Shown one piece after another: positions 52,484 through 61,097 of a stretch of DNA of 64,000 bases (its first letter is position 1; every line of letters begins with the position of its first letter). The notes beneath the pieces were generated by a model. That model was given only the letters and a program-made list of their open reading frames with translations. It had not been told where the DNA came from and ran no database searches. Source of the stretch: Marinobacter sp. C7. Lineage in GTDB: Bacteria > Pseudomonadota > Gammaproteobacteria > Pseudomonadales > Oleiphilaceae. The position numbers and the translations under genes were made by a program. The DNA lies in assembly GCF_022343555.1 (NCBI RefSeq), contig NZ_JAKQZH010000001.1, forward strand, positions 248,001 to 312,000. Direction: 5' to 3'.

Positions 52484-54259
52484 ATGAGATCGAACAAGTT
52501 CGGGATTCGCATTGCGGCCAGCGCCCTGGCCCTCGCGGTGTCGTACGGGGCCCAGGCGGTCACCGACAAGGACATCATGAACGACGAGAACACACCTGAA
52601 GATGTTGTTACCTACGGCATGGGCCTCAAGGGCCAGCGTTTCAGCTCGCTGGAAAGCCTCAATACCGACAACATCCAGTACCTGCAGCCGGTTTGGGCTT
52701 TCTCTTTCGGCAGCGAGAAGATGCGTGGCCAGGAAGCCCAACCCATGGTCAAGGATGGCGTGATGTATGTGTCCGCGTCCTACTCCCGGGTCTATGCCAT
52801 CGACGTCAAGACCGGTGAGGAGCTCTGGCAATATGACGCCCGCCTGCCGGATGGCATCATGCCCTGCTGTGACGTGGTTAACCGCGGTGTCGCCCTGTAC
52901 GACGACAAGGTAATCTTCGGTACTCTGGACGCCAAGCTGGTTGCCCTGAACAAGGACACCGGCAAGCCGATGTGGATCAAGAAGGTAGCCGACTACCAGG
53001 CCGGTTACGCAATTACTGCAGCGCCTATCGTCGTCAAGGGCAAGGTCATCACCGGCGTCTCCGGTGGCGAATTCGGCATCGTCGGCAAGGTCGAGGCCTA
53101 CGACGCCAATACCGGCGAGAAGGTCTGGACCCGACCTACCGTCGAGGGCCACATGGGCTACGTTTACAAGGATGGCAAGAAAATCGAAAACGGCATTTCC
53201 GGTGGCAAAGCCGGCCAGACCTGGCCCGGCGACATGTGGAAAAACGGTGGTGCGGCAACCTGGCTGGGCGGCACCTACGATCCGGAAACCGATTCCCTGT
53301 TCTTCGGTACCGGTAACCCGGCACCCTGGAACTCTCACCTGCGTCCGGGGGACAACCTGTTTTCGTCCTCCCGTCTGGCCATCGATCCGGATGATGGCAG
53401 CATCAAGTGGCATTTCCAGACAACGCCCCATGACGGTTGGGACTATGACGGTGTCAACGAGCTGGTTTCCTTCGACCTGAAGGAAAACGGCAAGACCATC
53501 AAGGCGGCGGCTACCGCTGACCGGAACGGTTTCATGTACGTGCTCAACCGTGAGAACGGTGACTTCATCCGTGGCTTCCCGTTCGTCGACAAGATCACCT
53601 GGGCCAAGGGCCTGGATCCGAAGACCGGTCGTCCGATCTTCACTGAAGGTGGCCGCCCCGGCGATCCTTCCGCCACTGAAGGCACCAAGGGCGAGCCGGT
53701 CGTCGCGCAGCCTGCGTTCCTGGGTGGCAAGAACTGGATGCCAATGGCCTACAGCCCCGAGACCGAGCTGTTCTACGTGCCGTCCAACGAGTGGTCCATG
53801 GACATCTGGAACGAGCCGGTGTCCTACAAGAAGGGTGCTGCGTTCCTGGGTGCGGGCTTTACCATCAAGCCGGCCAACGATGACTACATCGGTGTGCTGC
53901 GTGCCATGGATCCGAAAACCGGCGAGGAGGTCTGGCGCTACGAGAACACTGCGCCGTTGTGGGGTGGCGTGATGACCACCGCCGGCAACCTGGTCTTCAC
54001 CGGTACGCCGGAAGGTTACCTCAAGGCGTTTGACGCCAAGACCGGCAAGCAGCTGTACCAGTTCAACACCGGTTCCGGCGTTGTCGGTACCCCGATCACC
54101 TGGGAAATGGACGGCGAGCAGTACGTGTCTGTGCTTTCCGGCTGGGGTGGTGCCGTTCCACTGTGGGGCGGTGAAGTAGCCAAGGTGGTCAAGGACTTCA
54201 ACCAGGGTGGTATGGTCTGGACCTTCAAGCTGCCGAAGGATCGTGTTGCCGCGAACTGA
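52484..54259 (+). CDS. PQQ-dependent alcohol dehydrogenase, predicted lanthanide type
   Basis: 591 residues, periplasmic eight-bladed propeller that oxidises primary alcohols with PQQ. A signal peptide ([18 protein letters not shown]) precedes the mature start. The vicinal disulfide is C128-C129 in IMPCCDV. The catalytic Asp is D320 in [13 protein letters not shown], and D322 two residues later is the extra acidic ligand found in lanthanide enzymes (XoxF, ExaF, PedH) but replaced by Ala or Ser in calcium enzymes. [14 protein letters not shown] supplies the Glu metal ligand region. The gene has its own terminator. Whether it replaces or accompanies a calcium enzyme elsewhere is unknown. Confidence 0.92.
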   Translation: MRSNKFGIRIAASALALAVSYGAQAVTDKDIMNDENTPEDVVTYGMGLKGQRFSSLESLNTDNIQYLQPVWAFSFGSEKMRGQEAQPMVKDGVMYVSASYSRVYAIDVKTGEELWQYDARLPDGIMPCCDVVNRGVALYDDKVIFGTLDAKLVALNKDTGKPMWIKKVADYQAGYAITAAPIVVKGKVITGVSGGEFGIVGKVEAYDANTGEKVWTRPTVEGHMGYVYKDGKKIENGISGGKAGQTWPGDMWKNGGAATWLGGTYDPETDSLFFGTGNPAPWNSHLRPGDNLFSSSRLAIDPDDGSIKWHFQTTPHDGWDYDGVNELVSFDLKENGKTIKAAATADRNGFMYVLNRENGDFIRGFPFVDKITWAKGLDPKTGRPIFTEGGRPGDPSATEGTKGEPVVAQPAFLGGKNWMPMAYSPETELFYVPSNEWSMDIWNEPVSYKKGAAFLGAGFTIKPANDDYIGVLRAMDPKTGEEVWRYENTAPLWGGVMTTAGNLVFTGTPEGYLKAFDAKTGKQLYQFNTGSGVVGTPITWEMDGEQYVSVLSGWGGAVPLWGGEVAKVVKDFNQGGMVWTFKLPKDRVAAN

Positions 54260-54280
54260 TCTGCGAGTTCGGGTCTTTTT

Positions 54281-54309
54281 GGGGCTGCCTTCGGGCAGCC
54301 CCTTTTTTA
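54281..54309 (+). terminator. Rho-independent terminator of the quinoprotein gene
   Basis: GGGGCTGCC pairs with GGCAGCCCC around a short TTC-G loop, followed by TTTTTT. A T-run also lies on the left side, so it may partly serve the converging ABC operon. Confidence 0.93.
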
Positions 54310-54319
54310 TGGCAGCCCC

Positions 54320-55105
54320 CTAAGCCGCCTGATTCCTGGCGGTCTCGCTGACGGATTGATCGATATCCTTCAGGAGGCGCTTGTCGGTCTGGCCGATGGG
54401 CAGGTCGTAGGTGATGGTTGCGCCATAAGCCTGGGGATCATGGGGATCGTTCCTGACCTTGTCGAATACCAGCAGGCGGGTCCCGAGGTAAAAACCCTCG
54501 TGCAGGTCGTGAGTGACCATGAAGATCGTGGTGCCGGTTTCCCGCCAAAGCTTCAGCAACAGGTCGTGCATATCGGCCCGGATACCGGGGTCCAGCGCAC
54601 CGAACGGTTCGTCCAGCAACAGCACGCGGGGTCGCATGATCAGGGACTGGGCGATGGCCAGGCGCTGCTGCATACCGCCGGACAGCTCGTGGGGCCACTT
54701 GTGCGCGGAGGCGGTCAGGCCGACCGAATCCAGCATGGCATCCACTTTTTCCAGGGCGGCTTTCCTGGCCTGGCCAAAAAGCTTGCCGAGCAGTGGCTTC
54801 TGCTCCAGTTCCAGTCCCATCAGTACGTTCTGACGCACGGTCAGGTGCGGAAACACGGAATAGCGCTGGAACACGATGCCCCGGTGCCGGTCCGGCTCCC
54901 GGGGGAAGGTGTCACCGTCCAGCAGAAGGTCGCCCCGGCTCTGGGTTTCCTGGCCCAGCAGCATCTTCAGGAAGGTCGACTTGCCACAGCCTGAAGCCCC
55001 CACCAGAGTGCAGAACTCCCCCTGCTTGACCTCGAGGTTCAGGTTTTCGAGCACGACCTGGTCGCCATACTCCTTCCACAGATTTTTTACGGTAATGAAG
55101 CTCAT
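54320..55105 (-). CDS. ABC ATP-binding protein behind a guanidine riboswitch
   Basis: 261 residues of the nitrate/sulfonate/taurine (SsuB/TauB) type. Walker A is GASGCGKSTFL, the Q-loop is FQRYSVFPHL, the signature is LSGGMQQRLAIAQSL, Walker B is LLLDEPFGALD, and the switch His is in MVTHD. The ATG overlaps the stop of the permease gene. The operon lies downstream of a guanidine-I riboswitch, so its likely substrate is guanidine or a related compound. Confidence 0.88.
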   Translation of the reverse strand: MSFITVKNLWKEYGDQVVLENLNLEVKQGEFCTLVGASGCGKSTFLKMLLGQETQSRGDLLLDGDTFPREPDRHRGIVFQRYSVFPHLTVRQNVLMGLELEQKPLLGKLFGQARKAALEKVDAMLDSVGLTASAHKWPHELSGGMQQRLAIAQSLIMRPRVLLLDEPFGALDPGIRADMHDLLLKLWRETGTTIFMVTHDLHEGFYLGTRLLVFDKVRNDPHDPQAYGATITYDLPIGQTDKRLLKDIDQSVSETARNQAA

Positions 55106-55920
55106 CAGTGGCCTCCTGCGTTGTACCAGGGGAATAGCCTGCGATTGGTGAAACGCAGACACTGGTCGATGACGATGGCGAGGATGGTGATCCAGATGAC
55201 ATAGGGCAGGATCACGTCCATGGCGAGATAGCGCCGTACCAGGAAGATCCGGTAACCCAGGCCCTCGGTGGATGCGATGGCCTCGGCGGCGATCAGGAAC
55301 AGCCAGGCGGGGCCAAGGCTGAGGCGCACGGCATCGATCAGGCGGGGCAGCACCTGGGGCAGGGCCATGCGGGTGATAATCTGCCAGCTGTTGGCGCCCA
55401 GGGTCTGTATCTTGATCAGCTGCTCGGCCGGCAGTTCGCGGACCCGTTGGGCGACATCGCGCATCATGATCGGCGCGGTGCCGATAACGATCAGCATGAC
55501 TTTGGAGAGTTCCCCGAGGCCGAAGACGATAAAGAGGATCGGCAGGATGGCGAGGGGCGGCACCATCGACAGCGCTGACACCAGGGGCGCCAGATTGGCC
55601 CGGACCAGGGGCAGCACACCGTTGAGCAGGCCGACCACCAGGGCCATCAGCGCCGCCACCCCGATCCCGAGGCCAAGCCGCTCGAGGCTGGCGACGGTGT
55701 CCACCCACATCAGGTAATCGCCGCTGCGGCGGTCTTCCTGAAAGGCCATACGGTCCACGGCGGAGGTCATCTGTTCGAGGCCGGGCAGAAGCTTGTCGTT
55801 GGGATTTTCTGCCAGTCGCTGTTGGGAGGCAAGGCCATAGATGAGCAGGATGGCCAGGAACGGCAGCACGCCGAGCGCGGTGGCGGTCAGCCGGCCGGGA
55901 GTGCGGTTGATCAGTCGCAT
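55105..55920 (-). CDS. ABC permease behind a guanidine riboswitch
   Basis: About 271 residues, six membrane helices, with the cytoplasmic EAA-like loop QTLGANSWQIITRMALPQVL. Of the SsuC/TauC type, as found in guanidine carboxylase-associated ABC systems. GAGGAG lies 7 bases upstream of the chosen ATG. No binding-protein gene is linked here, so the third component must lie elsewhere or be shared. Confidence 0.87.
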   Translation of the reverse strand: MRLINRTPGRLTATALGVLPFLAILLIYGLASQQRLAENPNDKLLPGLEQMTSAVDRMAFQEDRRSGDYLMWVDTVASLERLGLGIGVAALMALVVGLLNGVLPLVRANLAPLVSALSMVPPLAILPILFIVFGLGELSKVMLIVIGTAPIMMRDVAQRVRELPAEQLIKIQTLGANSWQIITRMALPQVLPRLIDAVRLSLGPAWLFLIAAEAIASTEGLGYRIFLVRRYLAMDVILPYVIWITILAIVIDQCLRFTNRRLFPWYNAGGH

Positions 55921-55969
55921 GGTGTTTCTCCTCTGGTCACAGAACACGGCACTGGAATCGCGTGCAATC

Positions 55970-56075
55970 CAATCTCCCGGGCTTTTATCCCGCCGTGTAA
56001 CCTCTGCCAGAGGTCGGTGACTCTCGGACCAGTCGCCCGGGATTGTGCCCGAACCGGAACCCTAGTCACCCATTG
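55970..56075 (-). promoter_or_regulatory. Guanidine-I (ykkC) riboswitch
   Basis: On the minus strand the leader of the permease gene contains CTAGGGTTCCGG, then GGGCGACTGGTCCGAGAG, then ACACGGCGGGATAAAAGCCC followed by GGGAGA. These are the ordered conserved blocks of the ykkC guanidine-I class, with the ligand-binding core intact. It lies about 50-150 bases upstream of the start codon. Guanidine binding typically turns expression on. Exact ends are approximate; no separate terminator hairpin is obvious, so translational control is possible. Confidence 0.93.
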
Positions 56076-56276
56076 TGTCCGTTTGTCTGGCCGCACGAAG
56101 GGCGGTGTTGCTGTGAACGGATATCGGTCTTTCAAATCAGTCAGTGCCGGATGGGTCACTGACAACACCTTTGCAGATGGCGTGCCAGACTGACTTATTC
56201 GCCTGTAGAGGGGGGGTGCGCGTGGTTCGCAGGGCCAGGTAGTGCACTGATCTGGTGCGGTCGCTGAGGGCGCGGA

Positions 56277-57311
56277 TCATGACAGTGCGCCTTGCTGGAG
56301 CAGGCTTCCTGCGACCGCCAGGATGCGGGCATGGGAGTCGGGGTCCCGCCCGGGGCCCCCGGCAACATGCCCGAAGTCCGAAACCAGCGGTTCACAACGG
56401 GCGCCTGGCATGGCACGGGCGTCGTTCCATGCATCCGCCTCGGTAAAGTAAAGATCGGTCGAGCCGGGCAGCATGGCCGTGGGCATGGAAAGTCGGGCGA
56501 GCGCGCCGAGGTAGTCTCCCCCGAGGACCGGGTTATCGCTGATGTCCCCGGACTGCCAGGTATCGAGGACAGCAAGCAGGTCATTGGCATCCTGGGCCTG
56601 GTGGTCCCTCTCCCAGAAACTCAGCACCTGTTCAATGCTTGCGAATCCGAGGTTCCGGTAAAGTTCCCGGCGATAGAATGCCTGGGAATAGGCCCAACCT
56701 GCGTACACTGTGCCGAAGGCGGCGAGTCCTCTGACAGGGGGATGCTGGTAGCGGCCGTTCTGAAAGGCCGGGTCGCAGGTAAGGGCAGCTTTTACACCCT
56801 CGAGAAAGACCCGGTTATGGGGGTAACAACGGGCCGTTGCGCAGGCGGCCAGTACCGCTCCGACCCGTTCGGGAAACAGGCAACCCCATTGCAGCGCCTG
56901 CATCCCGCCCATGGACCAGCCCATGACCAGTGCCACACGGGCGCCACCGAATCGCTGGTCCACCAGCCGCTTCTGCAGCAGAACATTGTCGTACAGGCTG
57001 ATGCGCGGGAAGTCCGCTCCGGCCTGGGCCCCCGGCGTGTTGGAGGGAGACGAGGACTCTCCTGCGCCCAACAGGGCCGGAATCACGATGCAGTATTGCG
57101 CCGGATCGAGTGGGCCGCCGGGGGTGACCCAGGGATGGTTCCCTGCCGCTGCACCACCATAGAACGTGGGCAGCAGAATCAGGTTGTCTTTCGGGGCATT
57201 CAGCTCACCGATCTGGTGATAGCGGAGGCGTGCATTTCTCAACATTCCACCGTTCGAAAGAGGCAGGTCGCCCGCCTCGAAATCCTCGATAAACCACTTT
57301 GAATCAATCAT
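56277..57311 (-). CDS. MetX-like alpha/beta hydrolase
   Basis: 344 residues resembling homoserine O-acetyltransferases and related hydrolases. The nucleophile elbow is GWSMGG (Ser at about 141), with LRYHQIGELNAPKDNLILLP near the start. A catalytic Asp is likely in PGSTDLYFT and a His in SDFGHVAGG near the C-terminus. True MetX enzymes are usually longer and act on homoserine, so a hydrolase or acyltransferase of another substrate is as likely. It is divergent from a GlnT/GmaS-type ligase gene, which hints at a shared pathway. Confidence 0.8.
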   Translation of the reverse strand: MIDSKWFIEDFEAGDLPLSNGGMLRNARLRYHQIGELNAPKDNLILLPTFYGGAAAGNHPWVTPGGPLDPAQYCIVIPALLGAGESSSPSNTPGAQAGADFPRISLYDNVLLQKRLVDQRFGGARVALVMGWSMGGMQALQWGCLFPERVGAVLAACATARCYPHNRVFLEGVKAALTCDPAFQNGRYQHPPVRGLAAFGTVYAGWAYSQAFYRRELYRNLGFASIEQVLSFWERDHQAQDANDLLAVLDTWQSGDISDNPVLGGDYLGALARLSMPTAMLPGSTDLYFTEADAWNDARAMPGARCEPLVSDFGHVAGGPGRDPDSHARILAVAGSLLQQGALS

Positions 57312-57372
57312 TTGCGTTTTCCGTTCAAAAGGGTTTCGGTCCCGTTTTCGATTGTCCTGTTCTCATTTACAT

Positions 57373-57386
57373 ACATGCTGGCATGT
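57373..57386. promoter_or_regulatory. Palindrome between MetX-like and ligase genes
   Basis: ACATGC-TG-GCATGT has perfect 6-base arms and is extended weakly by TTACAT and ATGTAA. It lies in the 148-base divergent gap, suited to an operator that controls both genes. The regulator is unknown; the Crp/Fnr gene at 60362 is one candidate. Confidence 0.4.
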
Positions 57387-57459
57387 AAGTTGAATGAAAG
57401 TTTCGTGCCAGACATCAACACAGAGGGCCCGTCCGACCGGGCCGAGACGAGGAAAAGAC

Positions 57460-58818
57460 ATGACAACACTGACCGAGACCAAGGCGCTGAAGCAGCAACT
57501 GATCGACGCGGGCGTCAAATACGCCATGGCCAGCTACGTGGATATCCATGGCATCAGCAAGGGCAAGTTTGTGCCGGTGGCGCACCTGGGCCAGATGATG
57601 GAAGGCTCTGAGCTGTACACGGGCGCCGCCCTCGACGGGGTGCCCCAGGACATCTCCGATGATGAAGTGGCGGCCATGCCCGATGCCGGCAACCTGGCCA
57701 TCTGTCCCTGGAACCGACAACTGGCCTGGTTCCCCGGCAACCTGTACCTGAACGGCCAGCCGTTCGAAGCCTGTTCCCGGAATATCCTGCGCCGTCAGCT
57801 CGAGTCTGCCGAGACCATGGGCTACCGCTTTAACCTGGGCATCGAGACCGAGTTTTTTCTGTTCCGCGATACCGAGGACGGCGGCTTCGCACCGCTCAGC
57901 GATCGGGATACGGCAGGCAAACCCTGCTATGACCCGCGCTCGTTGATGGACAATCTGGAGATCATGGACGAGTTGGTCGAGGCCATGAACGAACTGGGCT
58001 GGGACGTGTATTCCTTTGACCACGAGGATGCCAATGGCCAGTTTGAAACCGACTTCAAATACGCCGACGCCCTGACCATGGCCGACCGCCTGGTATTCTT
58101 CCGTATGATGGCCAACGAGATCGCCCGCAAGCATGGCGCGTTCGCCAGTTTCATGCCGAAACCCTTTGCCGACCGCACCGGTAGCGGCGCCCACTACAAC
58201 ATGTCGCTGGCGGACAGCAAAACCGGCAGGAACCTGTTCGAACCGGACGGTGACGATGTGCACGGTTGCGGGATCAGCAGGCTGGCCTACCACTTCACGG
58301 CGGGTGTCCTGAAGCACGGCGCCGCCATCAGTGCGGTGATCGCACCGACGGTGAACAGCTACAAGCGCCTGGTGCGCCAGGGCAGCATGTCAGGTTCGAC
58401 CTGGGCGCCGGTCTTCATGTGCTATGGCTCCAACAACCGCACCAACATGATTCGTATCCCGGGGGCCGGAGGGCGCATCGAATGCCGTGCGGCCGACATC
58501 GCCTGTAACCCGTATCTGGGTTCGGCCCTGATCCTCGCCGCCGGCCTCGAGGGTATCCGCGACGGCCTGGATGCCGGCGCACCGCATCATGAAAACATGT
58601 ACAACTACAGCGATGCCGAAATTGCCGCCCAGGGTATCGAATACCTGCCCCGTAACCTCGGCGAGGCGGTGGAAGCCTTCGAGGCAGATCCGCTGGCCAA
58701 AGCCGTCTTTGGCGACGCCATGTTCGACGCGTTCGTGGAGTATAAGAAAGGCGAGTGGGAGAGCTATCAGAACCACGTGTCGTCCTGGGAGATCGACCGG
58801 TATCTGAAGATGTTCTGA
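57460..58818 (+). CDS. Type III glutamine synthetase-like (GlnT/GmaS) ligase
   Basis: 452 residues. The GS fold is evident: YVDIHGISKGKFVPVAHL near the start, GIETEFFLF (metal Glu), the NH-pocket region SFDHEDANGQFETDFKYAD, FMPKPFADRTGSGAHYNMSL, and NSYKRLVRQGSMSGSTWAPV. Proteins of this clade ligate glutamate with ammonia or with amines (for example gamma-glutamylmethylamide synthetase). The neighbours are catabolic rather than core nitrogen genes, so an amine substrate is plausible. AGGAAAAGAC precedes the ATG. Confidence 0.87.
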   Translation: MTTLTETKALKQQLIDAGVKYAMASYVDIHGISKGKFVPVAHLGQMMEGSELYTGAALDGVPQDISDDEVAAMPDAGNLAICPWNRQLAWFPGNLYLNGQPFEACSRNILRRQLESAETMGYRFNLGIETEFFLFRDTEDGGFAPLSDRDTAGKPCYDPRSLMDNLEIMDELVEAMNELGWDVYSFDHEDANGQFETDFKYADALTMADRLVFFRMMANEIARKHGAFASFMPKPFADRTGSGAHYNMSLADSKTGRNLFEPDGDDVHGCGISRLAYHFTAGVLKHGAAISAVIAPTVNSYKRLVRQGSMSGSTWAPVFMCYGSNNRTNMIRIPGAGGRIECRAADIACNPYLGSALILAAGLEGIRDGLDAGAPHHENMYNYSDAEIAAQGIEYLPRNLGEAVEAFEADPLAKAVFGDAMFDAFVEYKKGEWESYQNHVSSWEIDRYLKMF

Positions 58819-58835
58819 CAGCCCGCCCGCAGGGT

Positions 58836-59432
58836 TTACCCGGTGGCCGCCTCGGCGGCCTTGTACAGTGACCTCACGGGTTTGGCGAACACGTTTCGCA
58901 CCATCGGTTCAAAGAACGCGAGGGGCAGGGTCTCGCAACCCGGATCAAAGGCTGGCGAGTCGTACTTGCTGACAAACTCGATGGTGCGCTTGAAGTGGGG
59001 ATGATCCCGGTATTCGTCGCGCATATCCCTGTCCATGCCCAGGTAGTGGAAAAAGTAATAACCCTGGAAGATGGCGTGGTGCTTGATCATCCAATGATTG
59101 GCCTCACTCACGAACGGCTCCAGCAACACCGCCGCCACGTCGGCATGGTTGTAACTGCCGAGTGTGTCGCCAATGTCGTGGAGCAGGGCGCACACGACAT
59201 ACTCCTCGTCCTTACCATCCCGATGGGCGAGTGTGGCCGTCTGCAGGCAGTGGGTCAGGCGGTCCACCGGAAAACCGCCGAAGTCACCTTCCAGCAGTTT
59301 CAGGTGTTCCAGGATGCGGTCCGGCAGGCCCTTGGCGAATTGACCGAAGGACCTGGCAATGATCTGCCAGTCTTCGGCGGTGCCATCTTTCATGTGGTGG
59401 AATTGTGCCTTCGGGGCATGAATGTCACTCAT
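58836..59432 (-). CDS. HD-domain protein, predicted diiron oxygenase (MIOX/PhnZ-like)
   Basis: 198 residues. Candidate metal ligands are H61, the H85-D86 pair in LLHDIGD, H96, H119 (or H118) and D158 in SKYDSPAF. The 24-residue spacing from H61 to H85 equals that of PhnZ, and six ligands instead of four point to a mixed-valence diiron oxygenase like myo-inositol oxygenase or PhnZ rather than a phosphohydrolase. The substrate is unknown. It is downstream of the class II aldolase gene in one minus-strand unit (17 bases apart). Confidence 0.75.
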   Translation of the reverse strand: MSDIHAPKAQFHHMKDGTAEDWQIIARSFGQFAKGLPDRILEHLKLLEGDFGGFPVDRLTHCLQTATLAHRDGKDEEYVVCALLHDIGDTLGSYNHADVAAVLLEPFVSEANHWMIKHHAIFQGYYFFHYLGMDRDMRDEYRDHPHFKRTIEFVSKYDSPAFDPGCETLPLAFFEPMVRNVFAKPVRSLYKAAEAATG

Positions 59433-59448
59433 TTAAGCGAACCTCCTC

Positions 59449-60219
59449 TCAGTGCCGGAAACCGGGATCAATCCGGTCCAGTTTGCGCAACAGCCCCGGC
59501 CACGCCAGGTTGCCGCCCATGCCTTTGGTGACCTTGCTGGCCTGTTCCCGAATGGTGCTCAGGATGACGTCGGGAATCCGCACCAGCGGCTCTCCGGAAG
59601 ACATGGCCTGAATCTGGACCTCGCAGGCCTTTTGCAGGATGTACATGGCCAGGAACGCCTCGGCGACGCTGGTGCCGGTGGTCAGCAGGCCGTGATTGCG
59701 CAGGATCATGAAGTTGTTGCTGCCAAGGTCGGCCTGCAATCGTGCCTTCTCGTCCTCCCGAAGCGCGACACCCTCATAGTCGTGATAGGCCAGGTTGGAC
59801 AGGGGAAACAGACTCTGCTGGGACAGCGGCAACAGCCCCTCTTTCTGGGTGGAAACCGCCACGCCTTCGGTCGTGTGGGTGTGCATCACACAAACCACGT
59901 CCTCACGCACCGCGTGGATGGCGCTGTGAATGGTGAAGCCGGCGGGATTGATGTCAAAGTCGTCCGGGTTGAGCTTGTTTCCCTCCTGGTCAATGCGCAC
60001 CAGGCTCGAGGCCGTGATTTCATCGAACATCATGCCGTACGGGTTGATCAGGAAGTGGTGCTCGTCCCCGGGAATCCGGACAGAGATGTGGGTAAAGATC
60101 AGATCATCCCAGCCGTAGTGAGCAATGAGACGGTAGGCGGCCGCCAGATCCACGCGAAGCTGCCATTCCTCCTCGCTGACCTGATCTTTCTTTGACGGAA
60201 TTGCCAATGGCTCTGACAT
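59449..60219 (-). CDS. Class II aldolase/adducin family protein
   Basis: 256 residues. The zinc-site motifs are HFLINPYGMMFDEITASSLV, IHSAIHAVREDVVCVMHTHT (metal His pair) and FMILRNHGLLTTG (third His). The family splits phosphorylated or oxidised sugars and acids, or epimerises them. It precedes the diiron-oxygenase-like gene in an operon, so the two probably act on successive intermediates. It is divergent from the Crp/Fnr regulator. Confidence 0.85.
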   Translation of the reverse strand: MSEPLAIPSKKDQVSEEEWQLRVDLAAAYRLIAHYGWDDLIFTHISVRIPGDEHHFLINPYGMMFDEITASSLVRIDQEGNKLNPDDFDINPAGFTIHSAIHAVREDVVCVMHTHTTEGVAVSTQKEGLLPLSQQSLFPLSNLAYHDYEGVALREDEKARLQADLGSNNFMILRNHGLLTTGTSVAEAFLAMYILQKACEVQIQAMSSGEPLVRIPDVILSTIREQASKVTKGMGGNLAWPGLLRKLDRIDPGFRH

Positions 60220-60361
60220 GGTTGGGAACTCCCTTGAGCGTTTGCCTGTTGTTGTGGTGAGTATTCTTGAGTTTAGTCAGGTTGTTGTGCGCAAAACTGT
60301 CAAATCGTTTACATTCTGTGGTGTGACTTTTCTCTAGACTGCCGGGAGGTGAGTGATCGCC

Positions 60362-61054
60362 ATGCCAGACGCAGCGGCCGTGTTGCGGCGCTGTCCCCTG
60401 ATGAGAGGGTTCCCCGAATCGGCGCTCGAAGAAGCGGCTGCCACGTCGAGGGTTCGGTGGTTCAGCGCCGGCGAGCCCATCTATGACCGGGGCTCCCTGC
60501 AGTCGACCCTGTGTGTGATTGCCGGCGGGACGGTTCGAATCACCTCGGTCAATCCTGCCGGCAGAGAAGCGACGCTGATCATCTTCAATGCCGGGGCCTG
60601 GTTCGGGGATACGGTCTTCTCGCCGGGCATGCCCAGGGTGTTCGGAGCCACGGCCCATGAGGACGCGGCCATCATCGAACTGCCCGGAGAAGCGTTTCGG
60701 CAGCTGATGGTCAGGTATCCGGAAAGCTATCCGGTCGCACTCGATCTGGTCAGTCGCCGGCTGTGGTCGGCGATGTCGATTATTCAGGACGATGCCCTGC
60801 GTGGGGTCACCGCCCGCATTGGCCGGCGGCTTCTGTTTCTGGCAGAAATCCAGGGTGTCGGTTTGGCTCGCTCCGAACCGGTCACGCTCAGGCTGACTCG
60901 GGAGCAGCTGGCGAATATGATGGGCATGACCCGCCAGGGCGTGCACGGGCGTATAAAACGGCTTGAGAAAGAGGGGCTGATCCAACTGACATACGGTCAT
61001 CTGACGATTAATGACCCGGCTGCGTTGCAAGCGTACATCCAGGGTCTCGACTGA
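60362..61054 (+). CDS. Crp/Fnr family transcriptional regulator
   Basis: About 230 residues: an N-terminal cyclic-nucleotide-binding-like beta barrel (VRWFSAGEPIYDRGSLQSTL, then AGREATLIIFNAGAWFGDTV) and a C-terminal winged helix-turn-helix (LTREQLANMMGMTRQGVHGR). It lacks the N-terminal Cys cluster of Fnr, so it is not a 4Fe-4S sensor. GGAGGTGA is placed 9 bases before the chosen ATG; a GTG nine bases earlier is too close to it. Divergent from the aldolase operon, it is the likely local regulator. Confidence 0.87.
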   Translation: MPDAAAVLRRCPLMRGFPESALEEAAATSRVRWFSAGEPIYDRGSLQSTLCVIAGGTVRITSVNPAGREATLIIFNAGAWFGDTVFSPGMPRVFGATAHEDAAIIELPGEAFRQLMVRYPESYPVALDLVSRRLWSAMSIIQDDALRGVTARIGRRLLFLAEIQGVGLARSEPVTLRLTREQLANMMGMTRQGVHGRIKRLEKEGLIQLTYGHLTINDPAALQAYIQGLD

Positions 61055-61097
61055 TCAGGCCGCCTGAGTCAAACAACAATAACGAGGGAGTTACAAC

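Noticed and set aside
55921..56276. Considered as containing a small gene between the permease and MetX-like genes
   Set aside because: The stretch is accounted for by a guanidine-I riboswitch and promoter; short frames there have no ribosome binding site.
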